A stretch of 61,001 bases of DNA. It comes from JBNKEI01 sp050288705 (lineage in GTDB: Bacteria; Myxococcota; Myxococcia; Myxococcales; UBA5297). Where the stretch lies: positions 1-61,001 of the forward strand of contig JBNKEI010000200.1 of the NCBI GenBank assembly GCA_050288705.1. Reading direction: 5' to 3'. Under the pieces are notes generated by a model. That model was not told the DNA's origin and searched no databases. It saw only the letters and a list, made by a program, of their open reading frames with translations. Position numbers and translations under genes: made by a program. Shown here one piece after another: positions 18,601 to 27,092 of the stretch. Numbering within the stretch: position 1 is the stretch's first letter; every line of letters starts with the position of its first letter.

Positions 18601-19029
18601 GATACTTCTGTTCCTTCGAGGGTTCCCGCGATTCCAGCGGAAAGACTCAAATCCTTTCGGCAGTCTCTGGAAAGGAATAGCAGTGATATAGAGGCTCTTG
18701 AGGGGCTGGGCAGCGCTTATCTGAGCGCCAGTGACTATAGAAGGGCTCGGCTAGTCTATGGACGACTAGTTGAGGTTGACGAAAATCGGTCGGCGTCACA
18801 TGGCGCTTTAGGATTTGTTCTTTTGCGCATGGGTAAACCTGATTTAGCTAAAGAAGCGCTTCAAAGAGCCATCGAGTTAGATGGTCGTAATGATAAAGCC
18901 CGTGCGAATCTGGCGGCATTGATGTGTCGGTTCGGTGATCGGGCAGGAGCAAAAGAGCAATTAGCGAGCATGAAAACAGCCGTTAGAGGTTATGACGTAG
19001 ATTCGGGATACGCCGCATGCAAAAACTGA
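15688..19029 (+). CDS. Very large TPR protein (GltD-like scaffold)
   Basis: 1113 residues from ATG 15688. This start overlaps the previous stop (ATGA) and has the site gtggagg at about 15675-15681; an in-frame GTG at 15664 lies inside the upstream gene and has no site. The N-terminus is a signal sequence rich in Cys (VAALVLLCMPYCASA); lipidation is possible but the lipobox is poor. The rest is helical TPR/HEAT-like repeats from about residue 60 to the end. Clear TPRs near the N-terminus include YRELGEYDKALEMYQELADK, and near the C-terminus there are two canonical ones (GSAYLSASDYRRARLVYGRL, GFVLLRMGKPDLAKEALQRA). Comparable giant TPR proteins are periplasmic scaffolds in gliding (Glt) and Nfs systems. 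Role here by context. Confidence 0.75.
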   Translation: MRCLPSRGYLLPCIVAALVLLCMPYCASAPDVPRYSLYNRSSERTELIAKLRRDIIKVDRAIGVTDKLIAASRAAPYLPDLVFRQAELYVEKSRYRFHLEAELNTDAHKGGSLVVPDVTLLKQKAISLYERILREFPDYKENDKVRFFAAHEYRELGEYDKALEMYQELADKNAQSPLASEALLIIADYHFDKSKLDEAEKYYLKILKNPASPAHNLAQYKMGWVWINRGKHSEAARYFEAAARSPIKEGSSAKALQVKALALSDLVYSYTESRPAKGAIKFFEELCDNATSLEIVLEKLGNRYFIKQQFQDAAPAYRRLLVMSRDFERDPERATRLYETIKASKGAVIPRSDDVKAIVRVAARARVDGRMSEKDRVDLLGDLEAYSRDLATMLQMHAQKAQKRFPSSFNGNRNQSLDKPSKNEQRVMSMFSEAADAYEAYLDLFRNEKYRLAMMKNRAESLFNARRFAEAGRQYEEVAKRVKGNAQEEALYSTLVSWQNALQNPDELSYFDRVDSRSGIRLVGSFYVKNFPRNKHVAKVKFNIARAYYDDGMFSEAGSLFTSFAVEHPRDSDAVIAADLALDAFHSMKDFKGMMDAGSRLTRAALPDSKKAEIKKIIAAAKTEELSEVVIASDIGSEDTITRLMKIADDPSRAATDVAERALTNAFSHAVAKRDLRQIREIAQKVFNRYPRTSTAANAVLTLGRFATEMGDFDTAAQYFESMNDSFPGDPKALEALETAGTLRMMLGDLDRAVVDFEKVAAATRQAGAYAKVAEARLATGNLQGAENAARAALKVDASNAKAAAVLGKSLLKQGKAAQAEEQIVAVGRALQNSAVSDPQGLAEVYFLWGEAAFRQFQKTSDVEARAEIFSRLQQAYTSAAQMGGDWAIAGMYRLGQALSILSGALSSMPEPAGLSDGQKAELRATLKKQSDELKKGSEEAFQTCAKKARELEVYTPFARGCITRQRDVNLDTSVPSRVPAIPAERLKSFRQSLERNSSDIEALEGLGSAYLSASDYRRARLVYGRLVEVDENRSASHGALGFVLLRMGKPDLAKEALQRAIELDGRNDKARANLAALMCRFGDRAGAKEQLASMKTAVRGYDVDSGYAACKN

Positions 19030-19126
19030 AACACCGGGAACCAGTTTTTCGATCGGTTTGGCTGTGGGTTCAGTATAATAGCCGAAAGTCTAGAGTATTT
19101 TTAGGCGCATCCCGAGGAGTTCTTTA

Positions 19127-19621
19127 ATGATAGTTGCTCCAAATAGGCGCGTTTTTCTAATGGTTCTAGGCGGTTGCATTGCGTATATTGGGTGTTCGGA
19201 GACGAATACCCTAGAGGGAAGCTTGACGGAGATTTTGGATTTGGATTTCACTGATGTGAAGGCAGCGGTTTCCGATTCTGAGGCTTCTATTCGCTATCTG
19301 CGATATCGCGGTGAGCAAGGTGCCGATAATTCTGAAGATGTGGTTTTTAAGCTTTCAGCTTTGGGTAGCGTTACTTCCGGAAGCGAACTGGACCTTTCTC
19401 CTTCTCCAGACGGAACCATTAATGCGTCAGTAACCCGTTCGGTTGCAGAGGACCCTGTTCACCTATTGGCGGGCGTAAAACGAGGTACTCTAAAGATCGA
19501 TTCGTTGACGACCACACATATTTCGGGCAGTTTTCGCGTTACCCTTGGGGAGGGAGGCGACGCCGGTAGAGGGCGTACTGCTTTTGGCAAGTTTAGTGCG
19601 GCTATTGATGGGGCTCAATGA
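19127..19621 (+). CDS. Putative lipoprotein of the Glt-like cluster
   Basis: 164 residues. Long signal peptide with lipobox YIGC (Cys about 23). The mature part is predicted beta-rich and ends in a Gly-rich hairpin (TLGEGGDAGRGRTAFGKFSA), which suggests a compact beta-sandwich. No family is recognised with confidence. A strong gaggag site precedes ATG 19127. Its stop overlaps the annotated ATG of the next lipoprotein, and it follows the big TPR gene by 97 bp, so it belongs to the same transcription unit. Confidence 0.7.
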   Translation: MIVAPNRRVFLMVLGGCIAYIGCSETNTLEGSLTEILDLDFTDVKAAVSDSEASIRYLRYRGEQGADNSEDVVFKLSALGSVTSGSELDLSPSPDGTINASVTRSVAEDPVHLLAGVKRGTLKIDSLTTTHISGSFRVTLGEGGDAGRGRTAFGKFSAAIDGAQ

Positions 19622-19635
19622 TGGAGTGGTGGCTT

Positions 19636-20262
19636 ATGCGAATTGCTCTGGCTCTAGCTTTGGTGCTTTCCGGTTGCGGGATGACGCGAGTAGGGCAAAG
19701 TACGCTTGAAGGGTTGCCTCTGGAATCTAAGCTAGACCTCATTGAGGCGGAAAACGATTTGTTTATCGCTATTGATGCGGTCGATGAGGCGGCTATTCGA
19801 GTGAATGAAGCGCGGGAGGATTACCAGAACTCGGAGCTGCGAATTGATGAAGCTGAGGAATCGTTGCGTCGTGCCACCGAAGCCAATACTGCCAAGTTGA
19901 TTGATATTGGTAGGCTGTCTGTGCTGGAAGCAAAGCAGCGTAGAGAGTTCTTATCTTCCTGGCTTGATGCCCAAAAAACTGCCCTTGAATTGAGTGAAGC
20001 AAAATTGCAGTTGGCAGAAGCACAATTTGAGCGCACGAAGGCGATAATTGTTAAGAAGGCCAATGTCGAGGGTTCTCAAGACATTGATTTGGCGAAATTT
20101 GATCGCCAGGTTTCGAATTTTCAAGAAGAAGTAGATGAGGCAATCGAGGCTTTCTCGGAAGATAATCGCGAGGCGGAGAAGTACCGGAGCGTGTGGTATA
20201 GCACTAGGCATAAACTGGCAAAAAACACGGGTGGCGGACAAGGCAGCCCATGGGTTGAGTGA
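19636..20262 (+). CDS. Coiled-coil lipoprotein of the Glt-like cluster
   Basis: 208 residues from ATG 19636, which gives a textbook lipoprotein signal (MRIALALALVLSGC, Cys14) and has the site ggagtgg 7 bases upstream. ATGs at 19618 and 19621 in the same frame would add six or five residues and overlap the previous stop. Residues 30-190 are almost entirely charged helix with heptad-like Leu/Ala spacing (IEAENDLFIAIDAVDEAAIR ... LSEAKLQLAEAQFERTKAII). This suggests a long coiled coil, as in outer-membrane lipoproteins that reach through the periplasm. The tail is Gly-rich (GGGQGSPW). Likely a structural partner of the TPR scaffolds. Confidence 0.75.
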   Translation: MRIALALALVLSGCGMTRVGQSTLEGLPLESKLDLIEAENDLFIAIDAVDEAAIRVNEAREDYQNSELRIDEAEESLRRATEANTAKLIDIGRLSVLEAKQRREFLSSWLDAQKTALELSEAKLQLAEAQFERTKAIIVKKANVEGSQDIDLAKFDRQVSNFQEEVDEAIEAFSEDNREAEKYRSVWYSTRHKLAKNTGGGQGSPWVE

Positions 20263-20271
20263 GAGTTTACC

Positions 20272-22278
20272 ATGAGTTTTTTTCCGGTCTTTTTTGCGAT
20301 TGCAACGATTATCGTGCCAAGTGCGACGCTTGGGGAAAAGGGACATCTTCCATTTCTAGCGAAGCAAGATGTTTCGCAAAAACCTGTTCCCTCGTCGAAG
20401 GAAACGCTTTTGTCCCGGGAAGCAAATTCACTTCGTGCTGCTCAGAAGGCAGTTCGAGATAGTCCTCGTGACGACGGAGCGCGACTGGTTTTAGGGGTGG
20501 TGTTGATGGCGGAAGGGCGGTTTGAAAATGCACTCGTGCAATTAGAAACCGCTGTTAAATTGAATCCCCAAAACTTGGACGCTCGAATTTCATTAAGTCG
20601 TGCTTTTGAAACAGTTGGAAAAATCGATAAGGCACTAATTCTTATGGAAGAAACCTCTAAAATGTTTCCGGTTTCTTCAGAATGCTTGGTGCAGTGGGCG
20701 TTGTTGTTGCGCAAAGTCCAGAATTACGATGGTGCGGTACAGAGACTGCGGGATGCTCTCGAGCTCGAACCAAAAAATCCCATTATTCTCTTTAACCTAG
20801 GTGAAGCTTTGGAAGGGGCAGGTAAACCCTGGGATGCTATTGTCGTTTACCGAAAGGCCTTAGAGCAAGATAGCGATTTGCAACAGGCTCGCATAAATTT
20901 AGCAAAAGCGTTAAGCGATTTGGGTCAAATACAAGCGGCTCTGAAAGAGCTTTCCAAATCAATTGCTGCTGTACCTGATGACCCTGAAGCTCATTACAAC
21001 ATGGGTTTGGTCTATTATAGGCAGATGCAGTTTGATGCGGCTATAGCGAGCTTCCAGAAAGCAATTAGTCTTGACCCTACTCACGCGGAAGCACACAATA
21101 ATCTAGGCGTATCTCTTTTGGAAAAGGATGATGAAAAGGGCGCTCTTTCAGAATTAAAACGGGCAATTCTGTTAGACCCAGGATATGCTGATGCTCATTT
21201 TAATCTGGGGCTTCTATACTATCGTACCGGTAAACAGTCACTGGCTACCCGCGAATTCGAAAAGGCGATTCGCTTGCGCCCGGAATCGGTTCGGGTTCGA
21301 ATTGCTCTCGCTGATGCATATATGAAGCAAAAAATGCCGAAGCGGGCTTTGGTTATTTTAAAAAATGTTGCTGAGCAAAGACCAACTGATGCAGAGGTCC
21401 ATCGCCTTCTAGCGGATGCGTATATTAAGGCGGGAGACTCAGAAAATGGCATTCAATCACTTAAAACAGCAGTCTCCTTGATGCCAGATGATGCTTCTGC
21501 CCAAGCAGCATTGGGAGAAGCCCTCTTTTCGCTGGGCGAATATGACGGTGCTATCGATTCCTATGAAAGACGTATTGCTACGGAAGAACGGCTTCAAGGA
21601 AAAGTAAGCGCCAAGGCGTATTTTGATCTTGCCGAGGCTTGGGCAGCAAAGCGAGTTTCCGCCAAAGCTGTTCCCTTGTATGAGAAAGCGATTGTTTTGG
21701 AACCAAAAAATGCGCAGTTCCGACTGAGCATGGGAGATCTATTCCAAGCCAAGGGAGACTGGGCACTAGCTGAAGAGATATTCGAAAAGGTCAGAGCGGA
21801 TTTTCCAGAAAATGTCGAAGCCGCAAAAAAATTAGGAATTGTTGCGTCGCGGAGAGGGAATTTAGATAGGGCTATACCTGCTCTGGAAGCCGTTTCAGTA
21901 GCAAATCCTACTGATACAGACGTTCTGGTAGAACTTGGTTTTTGTTATTTTCATAAGGATCAAGATACTGGACGAGCACTAAAGGTTTTTGAGTCAGTCT
22001 TAGCAAAGAACCCAAACCATCCATTGGGTAATCAGTATTATGGGGTGGTGCTGTACAGAGATGGCCAAACTGCGAAAGCCATTCAGGCCTTTATGCGGGC
22101 TATTGCTTTAGAACCCAAAAGGATTGATTCGTACCTTTTGTTAGCGCAATTGTACAAAAACGAAGGCGAAAACCCGCGGGCTATCCAAAAATTCCAGGAC
22201 GCATTGAGAATCGATCCCCAAAATCAAGAGGCGCTAAAGGCTCTCGGGGAGTTGCAATCGGCATCTACTTCCAAATAA
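20272..22278 (+). CDS. Exported protein made of tandem TPRs
   Basis: 668 residues. Signal peptide about 1-21 (VFFAIATIIVPSATLG), then about 17 consecutive 34-residue TPRs. Many are near-consensus, for example AEAHNNLGVSLLEKDDEKGA, ADAHFNLGLLYYRTGKQSLA and NQYYGVVLYRDGQTAKAIQA. No other domain is present. It lies 9 bp after the coiled-coil lipoprotein and closes the operon. Family knowledge: long regular TPR solenoids (AgmK/GltI-like or Wzy-associated) act as docking platforms for multi-protein envelope complexes. The regularity of the repeats also means alignments to many unrelated TPR proteins will score, so orthology needs gene-context support. Confidence 0.8.
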   Translation: MSFFPVFFAIATIIVPSATLGEKGHLPFLAKQDVSQKPVPSSKETLLSREANSLRAAQKAVRDSPRDDGARLVLGVVLMAEGRFENALVQLETAVKLNPQNLDARISLSRAFETVGKIDKALILMEETSKMFPVSSECLVQWALLLRKVQNYDGAVQRLRDALELEPKNPIILFNLGEALEGAGKPWDAIVVYRKALEQDSDLQQARINLAKALSDLGQIQAALKELSKSIAAVPDDPEAHYNMGLVYYRQMQFDAAIASFQKAISLDPTHAEAHNNLGVSLLEKDDEKGALSELKRAILLDPGYADAHFNLGLLYYRTGKQSLATREFEKAIRLRPESVRVRIALADAYMKQKMPKRALVILKNVAEQRPTDAEVHRLLADAYIKAGDSENGIQSLKTAVSLMPDDASAQAALGEALFSLGEYDGAIDSYERRIATEERLQGKVSAKAYFDLAEAWAAKRVSAKAVPLYEKAIVLEPKNAQFRLSMGDLFQAKGDWALAEEIFEKVRADFPENVEAAKKLGIVASRRGNLDRAIPALEAVSVANPTDTDVLVELGFCYFHKDQDTGRALKVFESVLAKNPNHPLGNQYYGVVLYRDGQTAKAIQAFMRAIALEPKRIDSYLLLAQLYKNEGENPRAIQKFQDALRIDPQNQEALKALGELQSASTSK

Positions 22279-22723
22279 ACGAGTGGCTGGTTTTTCCAGT
22301 ACTCTGGCCGTCGAATTGCCGGTGATTTGGCTGCTATTTGCTAGCTAGGCAAAGGGATGGTTAGTTGATTGGGTACGGACGCCTTCATGTGGTTGACCGC
22401 CCAGCGGTAATTTTCATCATATTAACTAACTCAAGGTGCAAATAAGGTGGCTGCAATGTGTTTTCATTCCTGAGAAGCTGGTGTATGTTTTTAGCGATAA
22501 CCGCAGTAAAATAGTCACAATTTCTAGCGATGACCAGTGCTATCATCATCATGATTGCCAGTCGCGCTTTAGACCTGTATGGTGCCGCTCCGTTTGGATA
22601 GCAAGGCCGTAGAATATGGTGAGCCGTTCGATAATTGGACGGTAGCCGAATTAAAGGAAAGGCCTTCGGTGACAGGAGAAGCCATGGGGCTGCCAGGTTT
22701 CACTCCAAATGAAAGGTTCTCTC
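22279..22723. other. Intergenic region before carA
   Basis: 445 bp with no gene I can support. Just after the TPR stop is a weak hairpin (gagtggctgg / ccagtactc around 22281-22304) without a T-tract, so a rho-independent terminator is not convincing. No arginine or pyrimidine leader peptide, PyrR-type site or riboswitch was recognised. The ribosome site gaaagg for carA lies at about 22711-22716. Confidence 0.4.
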
Positions 22724-23815
22724 ATGGAGCGTTTGTTCGTTCCCTACAAGCTTGTTTTAGAAGATGGTACGGTATTTCCGGGGATGTCTTTTGCTAGTCC
22801 CCGTTCGGTGACTGGAGAGGTTGTTTTTAACACCGGCATGACCGGATACGTGGAAACCCTTTCCGACCCATCTTACAAAGGCCAAATTTTGGTGCTTACT
22901 TACCCTCTGATGGGCAACTATGGAATCCCCCCGCTGAAAATAGAGAATGGCCTGGCTCTTCGGTACGAATCCTCCGATGCGAAGATTTTGGGACTAGTGG
23001 TTAATCGGTACGAGGAGAAGTTTTCTCATCACGAAGCGGTGCGTAGTCTTGGTCAGTGGTTGAGCCAGTGTCAGGTTCCCGCTATTTTCGGGGTGGACAC
23101 GCGTAGTCTAACCAAAAGACTGCGCGAGCAGGGAACTATGCGGGGCAAGCTCGGTCCGGTAGAGGACAACGATAGCCTCGACCAAGACTGTCATGATTTG
23201 GCAGCGGTAGTACCTTTGGTTTCTACTCCCACAATTGAGAGGCACCTCGGCAATGGAAAATCTGGGAAAAAGGTACTAGTCATAGATTGCGGGGTTAAAC
23301 ACAGTATTGTGCGTTCTTTGCTAATTCGCGGGGTTGAGGTTATTCGTGTTCCTTACGACTACGACTTTGCGGAAGACGATCAGGGAGCAGATGGATTTCT
23401 TATTTCTAATGGTCCCGGAGACCCAGCTAATCTTCCAGTTACTATTGCCAATATCCGCAAGGCAATGAAAAAACGTAAGCCCATCTTTGGAATATGTTTG
23501 GGACACCAGCTATTAACTCTGGCGGCAGGTGGTGCAACTTATAAGCTTCGCTATGGCCACCGGTCCCAAAACCAGCCGGTACAGTCGCTGCTAGATAGTC
23601 GTTCGTTTATTACTAGTCAGAATCACGGATATGCGGTCGATAGGGAGCAAATACCATCTGGATTTGAGGAATGGTTTGTCAATGTCAACGATGGCACCAA
23701 TGAAGGGATACGCCATCGAACCGAGCCTTGGCGTAGTGTACAGTTTCATCCTGAGGCTTGTCCCGGTCCGGTAGAATCACAAGTGCTTTTCGACGAATTT
23801 ATTGAAATGCTCTGA
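22724..23815 (+). CDS. carA: Carbamoyl-phosphate synthase, glutaminase (small) subunit, CAD-like type
   Basis: 363 residues from ATG 22724 (site gaaagg); an in-frame ATG at 22709 would add five residues. CarA hydrolyses glutamine and passes ammonia to CarB for carbamoyl phosphate, feeding arginine and pyrimidine synthesis in the cytoplasm. The N-terminal CPSase_sm domain (GEVVFNTGMTGYVETLSDPS) is followed by a class I glutamine amidotransferase. Its nucleophile is C258 in GICLGHQ, and the His/Glu are in VQFHPEA. Several stretches match the glutaminase part of animal CAD better than Escherichia CarA: LRYGHRSQNQP, FITSQNHGYAV, NVNDGTNEGI. It is slightly shorter than the usual ~380 residues. carB follows 17 bp later. 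Confidence 0.97.
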   Translation: MERLFVPYKLVLEDGTVFPGMSFASPRSVTGEVVFNTGMTGYVETLSDPSYKGQILVLTYPLMGNYGIPPLKIENGLALRYESSDAKILGLVVNRYEEKFSHHEAVRSLGQWLSQCQVPAIFGVDTRSLTKRLREQGTMRGKLGPVEDNDSLDQDCHDLAAVVPLVSTPTIERHLGNGKSGKKVLVIDCGVKHSIVRSLLIRGVEVIRVPYDYDFAEDDQGADGFLISNGPGDPANLPVTIANIRKAMKKRKPIFGICLGHQLLTLAAGGATYKLRYGHRSQNQPVQSLLDSRSFITSQNHGYAVDREQIPSGFEEWFVNVNDGTNEGIRHRTEPWRSVQFHPEACPGPVESQVLFDEFIEML

Positions 23816-23832
23816 GAGTATGAGGTTGCCTT

Positions 23833-26800
23833 ATGGTTACGCCTGCAAAACAAAAAGACATCCGTTCTGTGCTCATTCTCGGGTCCGGCGCTCTAAAAAT
23901 AGGTGAAGCGGGCGAGTTTGATTATTCAGGATCGCAAGCTATTAAAGCGTTAAAAGAAGAAGGAATACGTACGGTTTTGGTGAATCCTAATATCGCCACC
24001 ATTCAGACATCCGAAGGAATGGCAGATGAGATTTATTTTTTGCCAGTAACTCCCGAATTTGTTGAAGGAATTCTGGAAAAAGAGAAGGTGGATGGAATTC
24101 TATTGGCGTTTGGGGGTCAGACCGCTCTGAATTGCGGAATCGCGTTATGGGATCGCGGTATTTTACAAAAACACCGGGTAAGAGTTTTAGGAACGCAGGT
24201 TGACGTTATTCGCGATACTGAAGACCGAGCTCTTTTTAACAAACGATTGGCGGAAATAGGGGTAAAGACTGCCCGCTCCCGCGCCTGTATTTCTATGGAG
24301 GAAGTATGGGAAGCTGCGCAAGAAATTGGTTTTCCAGTTATGCTTCGGGGTGCATTTGCTTTAGGTGGTCTCGGCTCGACTATTGCCAAAAATGGGAGCG
24401 ACCTTGCCAAAGTGGTCGATGTAATTTTTTCTCAGGTTTCTCAAGTTTTGGTGGAAGAAAGCCTCGAAGGGTGGAAAGAAATTGAATACGAAGTAGTCGC
24501 TGATTCTTTTGGTCACTGCATAACCGTATGTAATATGGAAAATTTAGACCCCTTGGGTGTACACACTGGGGAATCTATCGTAGTAGCTCCCTCGCAAACG
24601 CTAAATAATAATGAATATCATATGTTGCGGGAAATCGCAATAAAGACAATTCGGCATTTGGGCATTATTGGAGAATGTAATATTCAATATGCATTAGATC
24701 CCAATAGTGCTGATTACCGAGTTATCGAAGTAAATGCTCGTCTTTCACGCTCGTCGGCACTGGCATCCAAAGCTACTGGTTATCCTTTGGCCTACGTTGC
24801 TGCCAAACTAGCTATGGGTTACGAACTTACTCAATTAGCAAACAAAATCACCCGCAAAACCAAGGCCTTTTTTGAGCCAGCGCTAGATTATTGTGTAGTG
24901 AAAGTACCTCGATGGGATTTAGAAAAATTTGAGAGGGTGGAACGCGCTATTGGTTCCTCAATGAAGTCGGTGGGTGAGGTTATGGCCATTTCCCGTGATT
25001 TCACATCTGCTTTGCAAAAAGCTTTACGTATGGTGGGAATTGGAGTGGAGGGACTAGAAGGCGAAAAAATGGCCGCGGTTGATCTTCGCGAAGCGATTTC
25101 TATTGCCAATCCTTACCGACTGTTTGCTATCGCAACCGCATTAAGAAAAGGCATAGAAATTGAACAAATATTTGATTGGTCCAAGATTGATCGTTGGTTT
25201 ATTTTTCAAATCCAACGAATTGTTGAACAGGAAAAGAAATTAGAAAAATCTTTATGGCCAATGAGTCGAGACTTGTTGCTTGAAAGCAAGGTAATGGGCT
25301 TTAGCGATTCGCGCATTGCTTGTCTCCATGGCAGGAGCGAAAAAGACGTTAGAGAATTTCGTTGGGAATTGGGGATTCGGCCGGTGCGACGCCAAATTGA
25401 TACGCTTTCGGCAGAATATGCAGCGGAGACGAATTATCTCTATCTTTCGTATGATTCACATGAAGATGAATCAATTTCATCTGGCAAGCCCCGATTACTA
25501 ATTTTGGGTTCTGGCGTGTACAGAATTGGAAGTAGCGTGGAATTCGATTGGTGTTGCGTGAATACTATTCAAACCGCTCAAAAGATGGGATATGAAACTG
25601 TTTTAATTAATTATAATCCGGAAACTGTTTCCACTGATTACGATGTTTGTGATCGTCTTATTTTTGACGAAGTATCGTTGGAGACAGTGTTAGAGGTATA
25701 TCGTCAGGAAAATCCGGTAGGCGTTATGATTTCTGTCGGTGGACAAGTACCCAATAATTTGGCTCTCAAACTCGAGCGAGAAGGCGTTAGAATATTGGGC
25801 ACGCGAGCGGATATGATCGATCACGCCGAGGATCGCCATAAGTTTTCATCGCTATGCGATTCTTTGGAAATTAATCAACCGTTGTGGACAGAATACACTG
25901 GAGAGCAAAATCTGCAGGAGGTGGGAGATAAAATTGGTTTTCCGGTATTAGTACGTCCTAGTTACGTGCTGTCCGGTGCGGCCATGCGAGTAGTATATAA
26001 TTCTGAAAATCTCAAAAATTTTTTGGAACGAGCAGCACTGGTTTCACCCGACTATCCAGTGGTAATTAGTCACTACGAGTCAGGGTCTAAAGAGATCGAG
26101 ATAGATGCGGTTGCCGATAATGGAAAAGTAATTGTTTGGGCTATCTCCGAACACATTGAAAACGCCGGGGTCCATTCAGGAGATGCTACTTTAGTATTGC
26201 CTCCTCAAAAGCTGTATCTTGAAACTGCGCGACGAGTTAAGCATACTGCGCGAAAATTAGCCGAAGCATTGAATATTACCGGTCCTTTTAATATTCAGTT
26301 CTTAGCTAGAGACAATCAGATTAAGGTTATCGAGTGTAATTTGCGAGCATCGAGAAGTTTTCCTTTTGTTTCCAAGGTCACCAAAGTCAACTTTGTTGAA
26401 TTAGCCACGGAAATCATGCTGGGTAAAAAGCCCGAAAACATTGTCAATCGGAACCTAGATATCGATTATGTTGGTGTGAAAGCCGCCCAGTTCTCTTTTC
26501 GTAGACTGGCAGGTGCTGACCCTCTGCTGGGTGTTGAAATGGCATCTACCGGAGAGGTGGGGTGTTTTGGAGATAACCTGCATGAAGCTCTTCTGAAATC
26601 CCTGATTTCTACTGGATTTCAAAAGCCTCAAAAAGGTGTTTTGCTTGCGATTGGAACGAGTAGCGATAAAGCTGAATTCATTAAATATGCCCGGCTACTT
26701 TCCGACATGAAGTTGCCATTATTTGCGACCCGTGGGACAGCTCATGCTCTTCAAGAAAAAGGAATTGATTGTCAGATGGTTCACAAATATTCGGACAAAT

Positions 26801-27042
26801 GTTCTCCTTCCACTATTGAAATAATCAAAAAGAGAGAAGTTGATTTGGTAATCAATATTCCTCAGGAGTATTCCATTGCAGAGGAAATAGATGGCTACCA
26901 TGTGAGAAGGCAAGCTATAGACCACGGTGTATTTTTAATTACTAATCTTCAGCTTGCCAAGGCTGTGGTAAAAGCTTTGGTAGCCTTTCAGAGCCATGAC
27001 GATCTAAAAATTAAATCTTGGCGCGAGTATTATACCCATTGA
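23833..27042 (+). CDS. carB: Carbamoyl-phosphate synthase large subunit, CAD/Bacteroidota type
   Basis: 1069 residues, the full usual length. It makes carbamoyl phosphate from bicarbonate, ammonia and two ATP through two homologous ATP-grasp halves (about 1-540 and 550-930), with a C-terminal MGS-like allosteric domain (about 935-1069). The first half reads ALKIGEAGEFDYSGSQAIKA, NIATIQTSEGMADEIYFLP, NMENLDPLGVHTGESIVVAP and IEVNARLSRSSALASKATGY. These are the residues of animal CAD and Bacteroides CarB, not those of typical proteobacterial CarB (IGQACEFDYSG, NPATIMTDP, IEMNPRVSRSSALASKATG). Horizontal origin with carA is likely. The ATG is preceded by gagg. Confidence 0.97.
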   Translation: MVTPAKQKDIRSVLILGSGALKIGEAGEFDYSGSQAIKALKEEGIRTVLVNPNIATIQTSEGMADEIYFLPVTPEFVEGILEKEKVDGILLAFGGQTALNCGIALWDRGILQKHRVRVLGTQVDVIRDTEDRALFNKRLAEIGVKTARSRACISMEEVWEAAQEIGFPVMLRGAFALGGLGSTIAKNGSDLAKVVDVIFSQVSQVLVEESLEGWKEIEYEVVADSFGHCITVCNMENLDPLGVHTGESIVVAPSQTLNNNEYHMLREIAIKTIRHLGIIGECNIQYALDPNSADYRVIEVNARLSRSSALASKATGYPLAYVAAKLAMGYELTQLANKITRKTKAFFEPALDYCVVKVPRWDLEKFERVERAIGSSMKSVGEVMAISRDFTSALQKALRMVGIGVEGLEGEKMAAVDLREAISIANPYRLFAIATALRKGIEIEQIFDWSKIDRWFIFQIQRIVEQEKKLEKSLWPMSRDLLLESKVMGFSDSRIACLHGRSEKDVREFRWELGIRPVRRQIDTLSAEYAAETNYLYLSYDSHEDESISSGKPRLLILGSGVYRIGSSVEFDWCCVNTIQTAQKMGYETVLINYNPETVSTDYDVCDRLIFDEVSLETVLEVYRQENPVGVMISVGGQVPNNLALKLEREGVRILGTRADMIDHAEDRHKFSSLCDSLEINQPLWTEYTGEQNLQEVGDKIGFPVLVRPSYVLSGAAMRVVYNSENLKNFLERAALVSPDYPVVISHYESGSKEIEIDAVADNGKVIVWAISEHIENAGVHSGDATLVLPPQKLYLETARRVKHTARKLAEALNITGPFNIQFLARDNQIKVIECNLRASRSFPFVSKVTKVNFVELATEIMLGKKPENIVNRNLDIDYVGVKAAQFSFRRLAGADPLLGVEMASTGEVGCFGDNLHEALLKSLISTGFQKPQKGVLLAIGTSSDKAEFIKYARLLSDMKLPLFATRGTAHALQEKGIDCQMVHKYSDKCSPSTIEIIKKREVDLVINIPQEYSIAEEIDGYHVRRQAIDHGVFLITNLQLAKAVVKALVAFQSHDDLKIKSWREYYTH

Positions 27043-27092
27043 TGGTAAACTAAATGTTCTGGGCTAAAATTCATATGAAAACTGAAATTTAG

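Noticed and set aside
22281..22304. Hairpin after the last TPR gene as a rho-independent terminator
   Set aside because: Stem is short and bulged and there is no T-tract.
22579..22797. 72-codon open frame upstream of carA as a possible leader gene
   Set aside because: It overlaps the carA start in another frame, has no ribosome site and no run of Arg or other attenuation codons.
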